Assembly: GCF_027568575.1 (NCBI RefSeq)
Contig: NZ_JANUVP010000008.1
Direction: 5' to 3' (one strand)
DNA from: Caldifermentibacillus hisashii
GTDB lineage: Bacteria; Bacillota; Bacilli; Bacillales; Caldibacillaceae
DNA: 64,000 nucleotides
The notes beneath the pieces are model-generated. The model was not told where the DNA came from. It did no database searches and saw nothing but the letters and a program-made list of their open reading frames with translations. The stretch's first letter is position 1. Each line of letters begins with the position of its first letter. The position numbers and the translations under genes are program-made. This document shows positions 17,020-26,914 of this stretch, in pieces.

Positions 17020-17628
17020 ATGAACATTTTTTACAATAAAGAAGGAGTCGGCGATATATTTTTAATTTCGTTGCAGCCGGTGAATCAAGCAAATTTTACA
17101 TATGAGAAAAAAGATGATGTTGTAAAAATCGTAAACAGTGAGACAGGTGAGACAGCAGGGTTCAACCTCTTCAATGCCTCAAACTATGTTTCTTTTACTG
17201 TGACGAAAGGACTTGTAGACTTGACGGAGGAATTGGTGGCGAAATTAAATGAAATCATAAACAGTCACGGATTCACCGATCAGTTAACTGCTGATCTTTC
17301 ACCAAAATTTGTTGTCGGTTATGTGAAAGAAAAGGAAAAGCATCCGCAAGCAGACAAATTAAGTGTTTGTAAAGTCGATGTTGGAACCGAAATATTACAA
17401 ATTGTTTGCGGTGCGCCTAATGTGGATGCCGGGCAAAAAGTCGTTGTCGCTAAAATTGGTGCAGTGATGCCGAGCGGTCTTGTTATCCAACCTGCTGAAC
17501 TTCGCGGTATATCTTCACAAGGAATGATTTGTTCAGCCCGGGAATTAGCACTTCCAAATGCTCCGGAGAAAAAAGGGATTCTTGTTCTGGAAGATACATA
17601 TACGGTAGGAACTGAATTTAAATATTAA
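17020..17628 (+). CDS. ytpR: tRNA-binding (OB-fold) domain protein YtpR
   Basis: Residues about 90-200 form the EMAP/tRNA-binding OB fold also found in PheT and MetRS: VVGYVKEKEKHPQADKLSVCKVDVG and IVCGAPNVDAGQKVVVAKIGAVMP, with LRGISSQGMICSARELAL. The N-terminal 85 residues are the YtpR-specific domain. Length 202. I start at ATG 17020 behind AAAGGAG; a longer frame inside ytpQ is a shadow. Binds RNA by family; cellular role unknown. Confidence 0.9.
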   Translation: MNIFYNKEGVGDIFLISLQPVNQANFTYEKKDDVVKIVNSETGETAGFNLFNASNYVSFTVTKGLVDLTEELVAKLNEIINSHGFTDQLTADLSPKFVVGYVKEKEKHPQADKLSVCKVDVGTEILQIVCGAPNVDAGQKVVVAKIGAVMPSGLVIQPAELRGISSQGMICSARELALPNAPEKKGILVLEDTYTVGTEFKY

Positions 17629-17794
17629 AAGCAGCTAAAAAACAAGATTAAATTGGCTGCAGTTGCAACTCAAGCATCTTAAGTTCTGGTAGTGTGTTAT
17701 CACTGGTACTGCGCTTTTCAAATAAGAGGCAGAATCCTAAATCAAACATTACAATAAAATGGTTTAGTTTTGCATTTTAGCAAACCAATCAAAT

Positions 17795-18545
17795 CGATGA
17801 AATACGTTCTCGTCGCCGTTTTAAGGTGAGAAATGCTTGTTTTTGGCGACGAGACCTATTCTCGTCGTCGTATTTGGGTGAAAATCTTGATTTTTTGGCG
17901 ACGAGACCTATTCTCGTCGTCGTATTTGGATGAAAAACTTGATTTTTTGTGACGAGCCTTGATCTCGTCGCCGATTTAAGGTGAAAAATGCTCATTTTTG
18001 GCGAAGAGCCTGAATCTCGTCACCATTTTCCGGTGAAAAACGCACTTTTTTGGCGACGAGACCTATTCTCGTCGTCGTATTTGGGTGAAAATCTTGATTT
18101 TTTGGCGACGAGCCTTGATCTCGTCGCCAATTTAAGGTGAGAAATGCCTGTTTTTGACGACGAGCCTTGATCTCGTCGCCGATTTAAGGTGAGAAATGCC
18201 TGTTTTTGACGACGAGCCTTGATCTCGTCGCCGATTTAAGGTGAGAAATGCCTGTTTTTGACGACGAACCTGAATCTCGTCGCCGTTTTAAGGTGAAAAA
18301 TGCCTGTTTTTGGCGACGAGCCTGAATCTCGTCGCCGTTTTAAGGTGAAAAATGCCTGTTTTTGGCGACGAGCCTGAATCTCGTCACCACTTTGAGGCGA
18401 AAAATGCTCATTTTTGACGACGAACCTGAATCTCGTCGCTGTTTTGAAGTGAAAAAATCCTATTTTTGGCGACGAGACCTATTCTCGTCGTCGTATTTGA
18501 GTGAAAAATTCTATTTTTTGACGACGAGGACAAATCTCTCGTCAG
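17795..18545 (+). repeat. Tandem array 1: about 15 units of 52 bp with GACGAG/CTCGTC hairpins
   Basis: CTCGTC occurs at 17809, 17861, 17913, 17964, 18016, 18068, 18120, 18172, 18224, 18276, 18328, 18380, 18432, 18484 and 18538: spacing is 52 (51-54). The consensus unit is GGCGACGAG, 7-nt loop (CCTGAAT, CCTTGAT or ACCTATT), CTCGTCGCC, then a 27-nt spacer GTTTTAAGGTGAAAAATG-CCTGTTTTT. The whole unit is conserved, with no unique spacers. A 52-bp unit breaks triplet reading, so small frames across it are not genes. It sits between ytpR and sftA. The rest of the 17629-18718 gap has no coding signal. Confidence 0.95.
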
Positions 18546-18718
18546 TCACATTAATGCGCCCCCCCTTTCCCAGTTGAGGAATTTCTGTTTCCTGAGCAAT
18601 TGTAAATAAAATGATCAACTTGTAAAATGACTGCTTCAATTGTCATGTTAGTTTTACCCCCTTTCATCTTCATTTTATAGTAAAATGTTATTGTATGTTT
18701 TGAAAGAGAGTGATGGAA

Positions 18719-21589
18719 ATGGATTGGTATAAAAAATGGTTTTCTTTTTACCAAGATGATGAGGATGAATGGCTAGGCCCAACTAACGATGCGGTTCAAA
18801 GCAAAGAGCTTAAGACAAAAGTAACATATCAATATCCAAAAAGTTCCACGAATCGGCCTTTAATTGAAAAGGGTGAGGGCAAACATATCATTCATCATCG
18901 TGCAAACATGAAAGAAGGTATGTCCGATATTCGTGATCTTTTACAGCGGCGCCACGAAGCTGATATTCGCCGGTATGAAAAGAAAAAGGAAAAGACATCC
19001 TCTGCACCGCAATTGGGACCCACCTCAAAACAAAATAATCAAGCATCTGAAGCAATTAGCAATGATGTTCATGAGGTTCGGCAAGAAAAGATTCATAAAA
19101 AGCGACCATTTCATCCAACTGAAATTCCTTCACCTATTTACGGGTTTCAAAGGAGAAAAAAACAGGATGACATCATTGAATTTGAACTGACCACTTTTGA
19201 GAGAAATGCAGAAAATAAAAAATTGTCTGGTCACGAGTTCCATGATGACCAAGATGAGATAAGGGAAACTGTTCAAAGCAGAGATCATTCAAATTTATAT
19301 GAGGATGGTCAAGAAAAAGAACAAATAACAATCAATCAACTTCCCAATAGGAAGGAAAAACCGGATCAGCCGGAATATAGTCAGCAATGGGCTGCCACAA
19401 ATAGTCAGATAACAGATAAAGAAAATTCCTTATCAATGAAAATAGAGGTACAGACGGAAAATAATGGTGATAAGTCAACCTCATTTCCGGATATGATCCA
19501 ATCAAAACAATCTGACTTTGACACCGAAACACAAGATCTTTCTTCGTTGTCGCAGGAAGCAATCGGAAAAATGGAAGAAACAACTCCGGAACAAGAAAAA
19601 AATCAAGAAATTAACGATGATTTCATGAAAGCGGAGAGGACTGAAGCCCCCCTTTTAACGTCATCAGAAACAGCTGAATCCGGGGAAGATATACAACTGA
19701 CCGAGTGGAGTATTGAAACAGATAAACCAGAGAAGCACTATTTGCAAGATGACCCAACTGTAAATCAAGATTCCAAGCAACAAGAAGCTCTTGAATTCGA
19801 AAAAAATAATCAAGAGCTGGTCATTCGAGAAGATGAATTTGCCAAAGAACCGGATGATGACTTGAATAAGGACTCGGTCCCTGTCCAGGAATTAACCGAG
19901 TCAGTGGAGGTTCATCCAACTAATAACAATATGGAAAAGGTAGAGGCAAAAGAAATTCAAAAAGCAAAATCAATGAATGAACATAAGGAAAATGTTGCGA
20001 AAGAAAAACAATCTGGTAAACGAAACGATCAAGAACAAGCGACGAAACCGACAACGAAAAAACATCTTCCTTTCAATGTTCTTATGTTGAAAAAAGACCG
20101 GGAATTTTTGAAAAAGAAAGCGGAACAGCAAGCTTTTCAACAAATGGCTGCTGCCGCTACAGAAACCAATACAGTTGAAGAACAGGACTATCAATTCCCG
20201 TCCCGTAATCTTTTAAATAAATTTACTTTTCAACAATCCAATGACGAGTGGATTGAGGATCAAAAAGCGATTCTAAACAATACGTTACGGAGTTTCCATG
20301 TCGGTGCGAAAGTCGTTGATGTTTCTGTCGGTCCCACAGTAACTCGTTTTGAATTATCCCCTGATATGGGAGTGAAGGTAAGTAAAATTACCAACTTGAC
20401 GGATGACTTAAAACTAAGTCTTGCCGCGAAAGAAATTCGAATTGAAGCACCGATTCCGGGTAAACACACAATCGGGATTGAAGTACCGAATAAAATCAGC
20501 CGGCCGGTTTATCTGCGAGACATCATCGATCAACCGAGTTTCATTGATGCAAACTCTCCATTAACAGCGGCTCTTGGTCTCGACATTACGGGTAAACCGA
20601 TTATGACCGATATTAAAAAAATGCCCCATGGTTTAATTGCCGGTGCGACAGGTTCCGGAAAAAGTGTTTGCATTAACACATTTATTATCAGTCTTTTATA
20701 TAAGGCCAGACCTGAAGAAGTAAAATTATTATTAATCGATCCAAAAATGGTGGAGTTGTCTCCATATAACGGCATTCCACACTTAATTAGTCCCGTCATT
20801 ACCGATGTGAAAGCAGCAACCCAGGCGTTAAAGTGGGCGGTCGATGAGATGGAAAGACGATATGAATTGTTTGCTCATTCCGGTGTACGTGACATTAGTA
20901 AATTTAACGAGAAGTGTGAAATGCAAGAACAAAAATTACCATATATTGTGATTATTATTGATGAATTAGCTGATTTAATGATGATGGCACCGGCTGATGT
21001 CGAAGAAGCGATTGCCAGAATTGCCCAAAAGGCTCGTGCATGTGGTATTCATCTGTTGATTGCGACCCAACGGCCTTCTGTTGATGTCATTACCGGTTTG
21101 ATTAAAGCAAATGTACCGACACGGATTGCTTTTTCCGTATCGAGTCAAATTGATTCCCGTACGATCATTGACATTAGTGGAGCGGAACGTCTGCTTGGAA
21201 AAGGCGATATGCTTTTTGTGGCAAACGGAACGGCAAAACCGGTCCGCATTCAAGGTGCTTTTATTACAGATGAAGAAATTGAAAAAGTGGTTGACCATGT
21301 TCGGACCCAAGGTGAACCGAATTACTTATTTGAACAAGAAGAACTTATTAAAAAATCTGATTTAGCCGAGAATGATGAACTTCTTTATGAGGCTTGTGAA
21401 TATGCATTAGAACAAGGAAATATCTCTACATCAAGTTTACAAAGACATTTTCGAATCGGCTATAATCGGGCAGCACGAATTATTGAATTGATGGAAGAAA
21501 AAGGCATGATTTCGGAGGCAAAGGGTAGTAAACCGCGTGATGTATTAATGACAAATACCGATTTAGACCAATTAAAGGAGCTTCTATAA
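18719..21589 (+). CDS. sftA: FtsK/SpoIIIE-family DNA translocase SftA (YtpS)
   Basis: Soluble septum-associated DNA pump that clears chromosome DNA from the closing septum. The first about 440 residues are charged, Glu/Lys/Gln-rich and low-complexity, with no membrane segments, as expected for SftA rather than SpoIIIE. The motor follows: Walker A GATGSGKSVC near residue 640, Walker B VIIIDELADLMMM near 745. A C-terminal winged-helix gamma domain (ALEQGNISTSSLQRHFRIGYNRAARIIELMEEKGMI) recognises DNA polarity. Length 956, near the B. subtilis protein. The ATG at 18719 is 8 nt from GAAAGAGAG; GTG 18710 and ATG 18713 are alternatives. Confidence 0.93.
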   Translation: MDWYKKWFSFYQDDEDEWLGPTNDAVQSKELKTKVTYQYPKSSTNRPLIEKGEGKHIIHHRANMKEGMSDIRDLLQRRHEADIRRYEKKKEKTSSAPQLGPTSKQNNQASEAISNDVHEVRQEKIHKKRPFHPTEIPSPIYGFQRRKKQDDIIEFELTTFERNAENKKLSGHEFHDDQDEIRETVQSRDHSNLYEDGQEKEQITINQLPNRKEKPDQPEYSQQWAATNSQITDKENSLSMKIEVQTENNGDKSTSFPDMIQSKQSDFDTETQDLSSLSQEAIGKMEETTPEQEKNQEINDDFMKAERTEAPLLTSSETAESGEDIQLTEWSIETDKPEKHYLQDDPTVNQDSKQQEALEFEKNNQELVIREDEFAKEPDDDLNKDSVPVQELTESVEVHPTNNNMEKVEAKEIQKAKSMNEHKENVAKEKQSGKRNDQEQATKPTTKKHLPFNVLMLKKDREFLKKKAEQQAFQQMAAAATETNTVEEQDYQFPSRNLLNKFTFQQSNDEWIEDQKAILNNTLRSFHVGAKVVDVSVGPTVTRFELSPDMGVKVSKITNLTDDLKLSLAAKEIRIEAPIPGKHTIGIEVPNKISRPVYLRDIIDQPSFIDANSPLTAALGLDITGKPIMTDIKKMPHGLIAGATGSGKSVCINTFIISLLYKARPEEVKLLLIDPKMVELSPYNGIPHLISPVITDVKAATQALKWAVDEMERRYELFAHSGVRDISKFNEKCEMQEQKLPYIVIIIDELADLMMMAPADVEEAIARIAQKARACGIHLLIATQRPSVDVITGLIKANVPTRIAFSVSSQIDSRTIIDISGAERLLGKGDMLFVANGTAKPVRIQGAFITDEEIEKVVDHVRTQGEPNYLFEQEELIKKSDLAENDELLYEACEYALEQGNISTSSLQRHFRIGYNRAARIIELMEEKGMISEAKGSKPRDVLMTNTDLDQLKELL

Positions 21590-21617
21590 AGATGGAAACA
21601 TGCAAATAAAATTGTTG

Positions 21618-21668
21618 AAACCGGGTCGGCTGATCGAAAAATCTGATCGACCCGATTCAAAAAAATTT
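21618..21668 (+). terminator. Terminator of sftA
   Basis: CGGGTCGGCTGATCG and CTGATCGACCCG pair into a long hairpin, followed by an A/T-rich tail with TTTT at 21666. Between it and murC (21669-22035) a TATAAT hexamer at about 21752 marks a likely promoter, followed by roughly 270 bp of leader with no open gene. Confidence 0.7.
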
Positions 21669-22035
21669 TATAAAACTCGGCTTTTGTTGAAAATTTTAGG
21701 TTTGGCGGGCAAGGATATAGATAAGCGATAGTTTTTTTGAAATGAAAATGCTATAATACATAAAGTGCGGTTCAGCGCATTATGTAGTGAACAATTCTAA
21801 TTGGATTAGGGACAGGAAATTTTTGAAAGGCTGTTTTCGCCAATGGTCGTGAATATTTTACGTTACTTGCGAGCTTGGAAGCCGGCGAAAGTCTTTGCTT
21901 GAGCGAAAAGGTCGGTTCATTTTAAAAAATAAAGAACTTTTGGAAAATGGCTTTTTGAAATTTGTACGAAACACGAAATAAGTTCTCTCATACATATAAT
22001 GCATATTATATAGTGACATTGTTGGAGGTTCTAAC

Positions 22036-23352
22036 ATGACTATTTACCATTTTGTAGGAATTAAAGGATCCGGGATGAGTGCCCTTGCACAAATCCTTCA
22101 TAATATGGGTTTCAAAGTCCAAGGATCGGACGTAGAAAAACATTATTTTACGCAAGATTCATTGGAAAAATTAGGAATTCCCATTTATCCTTTTAAAGAA
22201 GACAATATAAAACCAGGAATGACAATTATCGCGGGAAATGCCTTTCCTGATTCCCACGAAGAGATTCAAAAAGCGTTGGCATTAGGACTTCCAGTCATCC
22301 GTTATCATCGCTTTTTAGGAGATTTTATTCAAAATTATACAAGTATTGCAGTTACCGGTGCTCATGGGAAAACATCGACAACCGGGCTTCTTTCGCATGT
22401 CATGGAATTGGCAAAACCAACATCTTATTTAATTGGTGATGGAACAGGGAAAGGGGTTAAGGACGCCACTTGTTTTGTTTTTGAAGCATGTGAATATCGT
22501 CGCCATTTCCTTTCATACTTTCCTGATTACTGTATTATGACAAATATAGATTTTGACCATCCCGATTATTACGCCAATGTAGAGGATGTTTTTTCTGCTT
22601 TCCAAGAAATCGCATTGCAGGTGAAAAAAGGCATTATTGCTTACGGTGATGATGAGCATCTGCAAAAAATTCAAGCGAAAGTTCCGGTACTTTTTTATGG
22701 CTTCGGTGATGAAAATGATTTTCAGGCACGAAATATTGAAACGACACAGGAAGGAACGACTTTTGATGTATTTGTCCGTAACAATTTCTATTCTTCCTTC
22801 TTCATTCCGTTATTTGGCGATCATAATGTTTTGAATGCATTAAGTGTCATTACGATTTGTCATTACGAGGATATTGATGTTTCGATTATTCGTGAAGGGT
22901 TAAAAACATTTCATGGCGTAAAGAGGAGATTTACTGAAAAAAGAATTGGTTCGCAAATATTAATTGATGACTATGCCCATCATCCAACCGAAATCCGGGC
23001 AACACTAAATTCGGCAAGACAAAAATATCCGGATAGAAAATTGGTTGCTGTCTTCCAACCGCATACTTTTACAAGAACACAAACCTTTTTAAATGATTTT
23101 GCCAATAGTTTAAGTGCAGCTGATGAAGTGTTCCTTTGTGAAATTTTTGGATCGGCTCGGGAAAATCACGGAAATTTATCTATCCAAGATCTACAAGCCA
23201 AGGTTGATGGCGCACAAATTTTAGCAGAAGAAGATGTTGCCAAATTAGCTGATTTTGAAAACAGTGTTGTCTTGTTCATGGGCGCCGGGGATGTTCATAA
23301 ATATCAAGAAGCCTATGAACGCTATTTGAAAAAAGAACATAAAACCGTATAA
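22036..23352 (+). CDS. murC: UDP-N-acetylmuramate--L-alanine ligase
   Basis: ATP-dependent ligase that adds L-alanine to UDP-MurNAc in peptidoglycan synthesis. N-terminal Rossmann motif HFVGIKGSGMSALAQIL binds the UDP substrate; the ATP loop is VTGAHGKTSTTGL (about residues 108-120); the C-terminal Mur ligase domain has DDYAHHPTEIRATL. Length 438. ATG follows TTGGAGG. Located right after sftA, as in B. subtilis. Confidence 0.97.
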   Translation: MTIYHFVGIKGSGMSALAQILHNMGFKVQGSDVEKHYFTQDSLEKLGIPIYPFKEDNIKPGMTIIAGNAFPDSHEEIQKALALGLPVIRYHRFLGDFIQNYTSIAVTGAHGKTSTTGLLSHVMELAKPTSYLIGDGTGKGVKDATCFVFEACEYRRHFLSYFPDYCIMTNIDFDHPDYYANVEDVFSAFQEIALQVKKGIIAYGDDEHLQKIQAKVPVLFYGFGDENDFQARNIETTQEGTTFDVFVRNNFYSSFFIPLFGDHNVLNALSVITICHYEDIDVSIIREGLKTFHGVKRRFTEKRIGSQILIDDYAHHPTEIRATLNSARQKYPDRKLVAVFQPHTFTRTQTFLNDFANSLSAADEVFLCEIFGSARENHGNLSIQDLQAKVDGAQILAEEDVAKLADFENSVVLFMGAGDVHKYQEAYERYLKKEHKTV

Positions 23353-23616
23353 GGTGATAGAAAATTGGAAAGCTGTCTGACGGAGTTTTGCGATTCACTA
23401 ACCGGAAGTTTGACCGGATTATTGGCTCGTTAAGGACCTGTTGGATGGCTTTTTTTGTATACGGGAGAGCTTTTCGGTACTTTTTCAGATACCTGTACGA
23501 AATATTTAATAAAAAATTAGTATATAGGCTCGATTCTTCTTTGTAAAAATGTTTTAATTGAAATAGAATAGAATGTAAAGATTGGTAAGAGAGGAAATAG
23601 AAGGGAGTTTTTCATA

Positions 23617-24081
23617 ATGGAAGCGATTTTGTACATAAGTGTGGCTGTAGTGGCCGTTGCTTTTGTTGTATTGGTCATTTATATTATACAAACATTAAAA
23701 TCATTAACACAAACGTTAAACCATATTTCACATACTGTAGAAAGTTTGGAAGGGCAATTGCAAGGGGTAACAAAGGAAACAGAAAATTTACTCAAAAAAA
23801 CCAATGATTTGGCGGCTGATATCCAACAAAAGTCAAAAAAACTAGATTCTGTCGTCATAGCGGTAGAAGAAGTCGGACACACCCTTCAGGCATTTAATCA
23901 TTCAGTGAATAGTATTTCAAACACAGTCATTCAAAAAGTGGCAGATAATCAGGATAAAATTTCACAAGTTATCAGCTGGGGGAAACTTGCCGGCGAACTG
24001 AAGGACAAATGGATTGAAATTAAGGAACGCAGAAAACATAATAAGGAAGCAAATATTGTCATCGATAATCGAACAGAGTAG
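23617..24081 (+). CDS. ytxG: DUF948-family membrane protein YtxG
   Basis: General-stress-type protein with one N-terminal membrane helix (ILYISVAVVAVAFVVLVIYIIQ) and a long coiled coil (about residues 27-115) with heptads such as LTQTLNHISHTVESLEGQLQ. Length 154. In B. subtilis ytxG-ytxH-ytxJ form a sigma-B/sigma-H dependent stress operon; here the three genes are also close-packed (13 bp, 1 bp). The molecular role is unknown. RBS AGAAGGGAG. Confidence 0.88.
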   Translation: MEAILYISVAVVAVAFVVLVIYIIQTLKSLTQTLNHISHTVESLEGQLQGVTKETENLLKKTNDLAADIQQKSKKLDSVVIAVEEVGHTLQAFNHSVNSISNTVIQKVADNQDKISQVISWGKLAGELKDKWIEIKERRKHNKEANIVIDNRTE

Positions 24082-24094
24082 GAGGATGATGAAA

Positions 24095-24511
24095 ATGGAA
24101 GAAAACAAAAAAGCGGAAACAAGGGAGACAAAGGATTTCTTAACAGGTGTGATTATCGGGAGTGTAATTGGTTCGCTCGCAGCTCTATTATTTGCACCAA
24201 AATCCGGAAAAGATTTACGTAGCGAAATTCAATCAAAGGCCAATTTTGCTTTAGATAAAAGTGATCAAGTCAAGAATATTGTGATTCAAAAAGGTAATGA
24301 TGTCCGGGAATTTGCCAATGATGCCAAAGAAAAATTAACGAAAGCTGTTCAAGAGCAAACAAACTTCTTAGTCGACGCCGTACAATCAATGACAAAAAAA
24401 TCCGGTGATGAAGCCATAGAAGTATTAGAAGATGCCAAGCAAACAATTGAGGAATTATCAAATGAAATTGATGAGAAATTGGCAGCTTTAAAAAATAAGG
24501 GGGATAAATAA
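24095..24511 (+). CDS. ytxH: YtxH-family stress protein
   Basis: 138 residues: an N-terminal hydrophobic Gly/Ala segment with the YtxH signature GVIIGSVIGSLAALLFAPKSGKDLR, then a long amphipathic helix rich in Lys, Glu and Ala, reminiscent of LEA/apolipoprotein-like stress proteins. I choose ATG 24095, 9 nt from GGAGG; ATGs at 24086 and 24089 overlap the site. Second gene of the ytxGHJ operon. Confidence 0.88.
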   Translation: MEENKKAETRETKDFLTGVIIGSVIGSLAALLFAPKSGKDLRSEIQSKANFALDKSDQVKNIVIQKGNDVREFANDAKEKLTKAVQEQTNFLVDAVQSMTKKSGDEAIEVLEDAKQTIEELSNEIDEKLAALKNKGDK

Positions 24512-24512
24512 T

Positions 24513-24839
24513 TTGCCTCTCAAACAAATATACGAAGAAAGTGAATTTAAATCGATTCTGGAAAAAGAAAGTTCATTCTTATTATTCAAACATAGTTTAA
24601 CTTGTCCATTTAGCCGAGGTGCATTTGACCAATTTACTGCTTATTTGGAAGAACATAATGAAATCAACGGATATTATTTAACGGTCCAAGAAAGTAGACC
24701 ATTGTCCAATTATATCGCAGACCATTTTGCAATTAAACATGAATCCCCGCAAATCTTTTATATTAAGAGCGGAGAGGTACAGTGGCACAATTCTCACGGC
24801 GAGATAACGAAAGAAGCGATAGAAAAAGTTACCTTATAA
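24513..24839 (+). CDS. ytxJ: Bacillithiol-system redox-active protein YtxJ
   Basis: Monothiol thioredoxin-fold protein of 108 residues, thought to reduce bacillithiol mixed disulfides. The active-site region is LLFKHSLTCPFSRGAFDQF, where a single cysteine precedes Pro; the cis-proline region is HESPQIFYI. TTG start behind AAGGGGG, 1 bp after ytxH, so translation is coupled. Presence implies that the host makes bacillithiol. Confidence 0.9.
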   Translation: MPLKQIYEESEFKSILEKESSFLLFKHSLTCPFSRGAFDQFTAYLEEHNEINGYYLTVQESRPLSNYIADHFAIKHESPQIFYIKSGEVQWHNSHGEITKEAIEKVTL

Positions 24840-24865
24840 GATCATACGATGAACAAGAGAAGAGG

Positions 24866-24910
24866 GATTGTCCTAAGGAAAGTTCTGATGGGGACAGTCC
24901 TTTTCTTAAA
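24866..24910 (+). terminator. Terminator of the ytxGHJ operon
   Basis: GGATTGTCC (24867-24875) pairs with GGACAGTCC (24893-24901) with one G-U pair, followed by TTTTCTT. Confidence 0.7.
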
Positions 24911-25031
24911 ATAAGCCTTCCCCTCATATAGGTGGTGCCACTTAATAAGACAGCTTCGTTGGTACAAAAGCATGTATGACCGCCAAATAACGAAAACCCG
25001 GCAACAATCTTTATCAAGGCAGGTGATTTTT

Positions 25032-26693
25032 TTGCAAAAGTGGAACCATTTCCCTATCCCATTCGCTATTATCGATGATCATGACAAACTCGTTTCATAC
25101 AACCAAGCATTTGAATCATTGTTAACAGGATTAGGAAAGGATAAAAACATAACCGATTATTTACAAGTGGTCCCGAATCAATCAGACCCTAATTTATTAA
25201 TGGCAAAAATCACCGGGAAAGATTATTTAGTTATTAAAAAACAAATCAAGCAAAATGAAAATCTATTAGTCGGAATTGAAACAAGCGGTGTCACCGATTT
25301 GCTCGAGGCATTGAATGATTTGAAACGACATAAGTATGAATTGGAAGCTGTTTTTGAACATTCCTATGACGGTATTTATTTGACAAATCGGGAAGGAGTG
25401 ACGATTCGGACAAATGCTGCAATTGAACGAATTACCGGGATCCCGAAACATTATTATCTTGGGAAAAATGTAAAGGATTTAGTAAGACGGGGGATTTTAA
25501 AAAATTCCGTAACAGAAGAAGCATTGAAGAAAAAGAAAACGGTGTCATTTGTCCAAAAAAATTATATTGGAAATATTACGCTTTTAACAGGAACTCCGGT
25601 ACTTGACAGTCAAGGAAATATTGATATGATTGTTACCAATATTAGAGACCTCACTGATTTGAATCGAATCCAAGCGGAACAAATTGATTATCTTAAAGAC
25701 CATGAATTCCAGACGGAGGCCCCGCAACCAAAAAATGAATATGAGGAAAAGTACGGGATTGTTGTTCAAAGTGAGCAAATGTTAGCCATTTTTGAAACAG
25801 CGAAACGAATTGCTAATTTTGATGCAACCATCTTAATTTTAGGGGAAACCGGTGTCGGAAAGGATGTTTTAACAAATTTTATCTATGAAAATAGTGACCG
25901 AGTGAAAACCGGAAAACTGATTAAAGTAAATTGTGGTGCCATCCCGCCGGAATTACTTGAATCCGAATTATTTGGTTACGAGGCCGGTGCTTTTACCGGG
26001 GCGAATCGGAATGGCAAACCAGGTATGTTTGAATTAGCGAATGGCGGTACATTGTTCCTTGATGAAGTGGCTGAATTACCATTAAATTTACAAGTAAAAC
26101 TTTTACGTGTTCTGCAGGAAGGGGAAATCCAACGTGTAGGGGGAACGAAGCCGAAGAAGGTTGATGTCCATATTATTGCCGCAACCAATCGAAATTTATA
26201 TGAGATGGTGGTACAGGGTGAATTTCGGGAAGACCTCTATTATCGACTCAATGTGATTCCAATTCATATTCCTCCGTTGCGTGAACGTCGGGAAGATATA
26301 TTGCCGCTTATCCATTTGTTTTTAAAAACATATAATCAAAAATATCAGTTGTATAAGGAATTTGATTACGAACTGATTGATTTTCTCACGGTGTATGATT
26401 GGCCGGGGAATATTCGTGAACTTTCTAATTTGATTGAACGATTAGTGGTTACCGTATATCAAGATAAAATCGGAATTGATCACTTGCCAAAAGAATACCG
26501 TTCCTCGGAAATCGTTGGACGACAAACTCAACTTTCATTGAAAGAAGCCGTGGAAGACGTTGAGAGGAGGCTGTTGCGTCAGGCGGCGAAAAAATATCAA
26601 AATACATATGAAATTGCACGAGCGCTGCAAACAAGTCAGCCAACCGTCGTCCGCAAGTTGAAGAAATACAACATCAAAGTAAAAAATGAATAG
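25032..26693 (+). CDS. Sigma-54-dependent transcriptional activator (PAS-PAS-AAA+-Fis)
   Basis: Enhancer-binding protein that should activate the -24/-12 promoter just downstream. From the N-terminus: a PAS-like domain (about residues 5-80; IPFAIIDDHDKLVSYNQAFESLL), a second PAS (about 98-215; AVFEHSYDGIYLTNREGVTIRTNAAIERITG), the AAA+ domain (about 238-465) with Walker A GETGVGKD, the sigma-54 contact loop GAFTGA, Walker B GGTLFLDEVAELP, and a C-terminal Fis-type helix-turn-helix (EIARALQTSQPTVVRKLKKYNI). The TTG at 25032, behind GGCAGGTGAT, is preferred to an upstream in-frame start at 24972. The PAS domains suggest a small-molecule, perhaps acyl-CoA or carboxylate, signal; that is inference. 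Confidence 0.9.
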   Translation: MQKWNHFPIPFAIIDDHDKLVSYNQAFESLLTGLGKDKNITDYLQVVPNQSDPNLLMAKITGKDYLVIKKQIKQNENLLVGIETSGVTDLLEALNDLKRHKYELEAVFEHSYDGIYLTNREGVTIRTNAAIERITGIPKHYYLGKNVKDLVRRGILKNSVTEEALKKKKTVSFVQKNYIGNITLLTGTPVLDSQGNIDMIVTNIRDLTDLNRIQAEQIDYLKDHEFQTEAPQPKNEYEEKYGIVVQSEQMLAIFETAKRIANFDATILILGETGVGKDVLTNFIYENSDRVKTGKLIKVNCGAIPPELLESELFGYEAGAFTGANRNGKPGMFELANGGTLFLDEVAELPLNLQVKLLRVLQEGEIQRVGGTKPKKVDVHIIAATNRNLYEMVVQGEFREDLYYRLNVIPIHIPPLRERREDILPLIHLFLKTYNQKYQLYKEFDYELIDFLTVYDWPGNIRELSNLIERLVVTVYQDKIGIDHLPKEYRSSEIVGRQTQLSLKEAVEDVERRLLRQAAKKYQNTYEIARALQTSQPTVVRKLKKYNIKVKNE

Positions 26694-26707
26694 TGTGAAG
26701 GATTGAA

Positions 26708-26746
26708 AAACTGTTCCAACCCATTGTCCGGAGCAGTTTTTTTCAA
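26708..26746 (+). terminator. Terminator of the sigma-54 activator gene
   Basis: AACTGTTCC / GGAGCAGTT hairpin followed by seven T. Confidence 0.75.
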
Positions 26747-26770
26747 TTTTGACAATTAAATTAAATCATA

Positions 26771-26819
26771 GGCTGAAACCATGTTCTCAGTCTGTTTACT
26801 TTGGCTTTCGTGTCAAAGT
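26771..26819. promoter_or_regulatory. Candidate enhancer (UAS): two adjacent inverted repeats
   Basis: GGCTGA-N10-TCAGTC (26771-26792) is followed by ACTTTGGC-N6-GTCAAAGT (26798-26819). Both are about 290-320 bp upstream of the -24 box, a usual range for Bacillus sigma-54 activators, and beside the activator gene. Assignment is by position and symmetry only. Confidence 0.4.
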
Positions 26820-26914
26820 CGAGTGTTTTTTAATTCAAAAATGAATTATTCGATACAAAATTAAATCAAATAGAAACATAGGAATATGGTTTAATAATTC
26901 ATAATTGCATTACA

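Noticed and set aside
17795..18545. CRISPR array
   Set aside because: The whole 52-bp unit is conserved, including the 'spacer', there are no unique spacers and no cas genes in the window.
17789..18577. Small open frames across array 1
   Set aside because: Same reason: repeat-derived, low complexity, no start signals.
20975..21310. 111-codon minus-strand frame inside sftA
   Set aside because: Antisense to the conserved motor domain.
21840..21935. Structured RNA or riboswitch upstream of murC (CGCC...GGCG segments)
   Set aside because: A few complementary stretches exist (TTTCGCC / GGCGAAAG) but no consistent fold or known core could be supported by eye.
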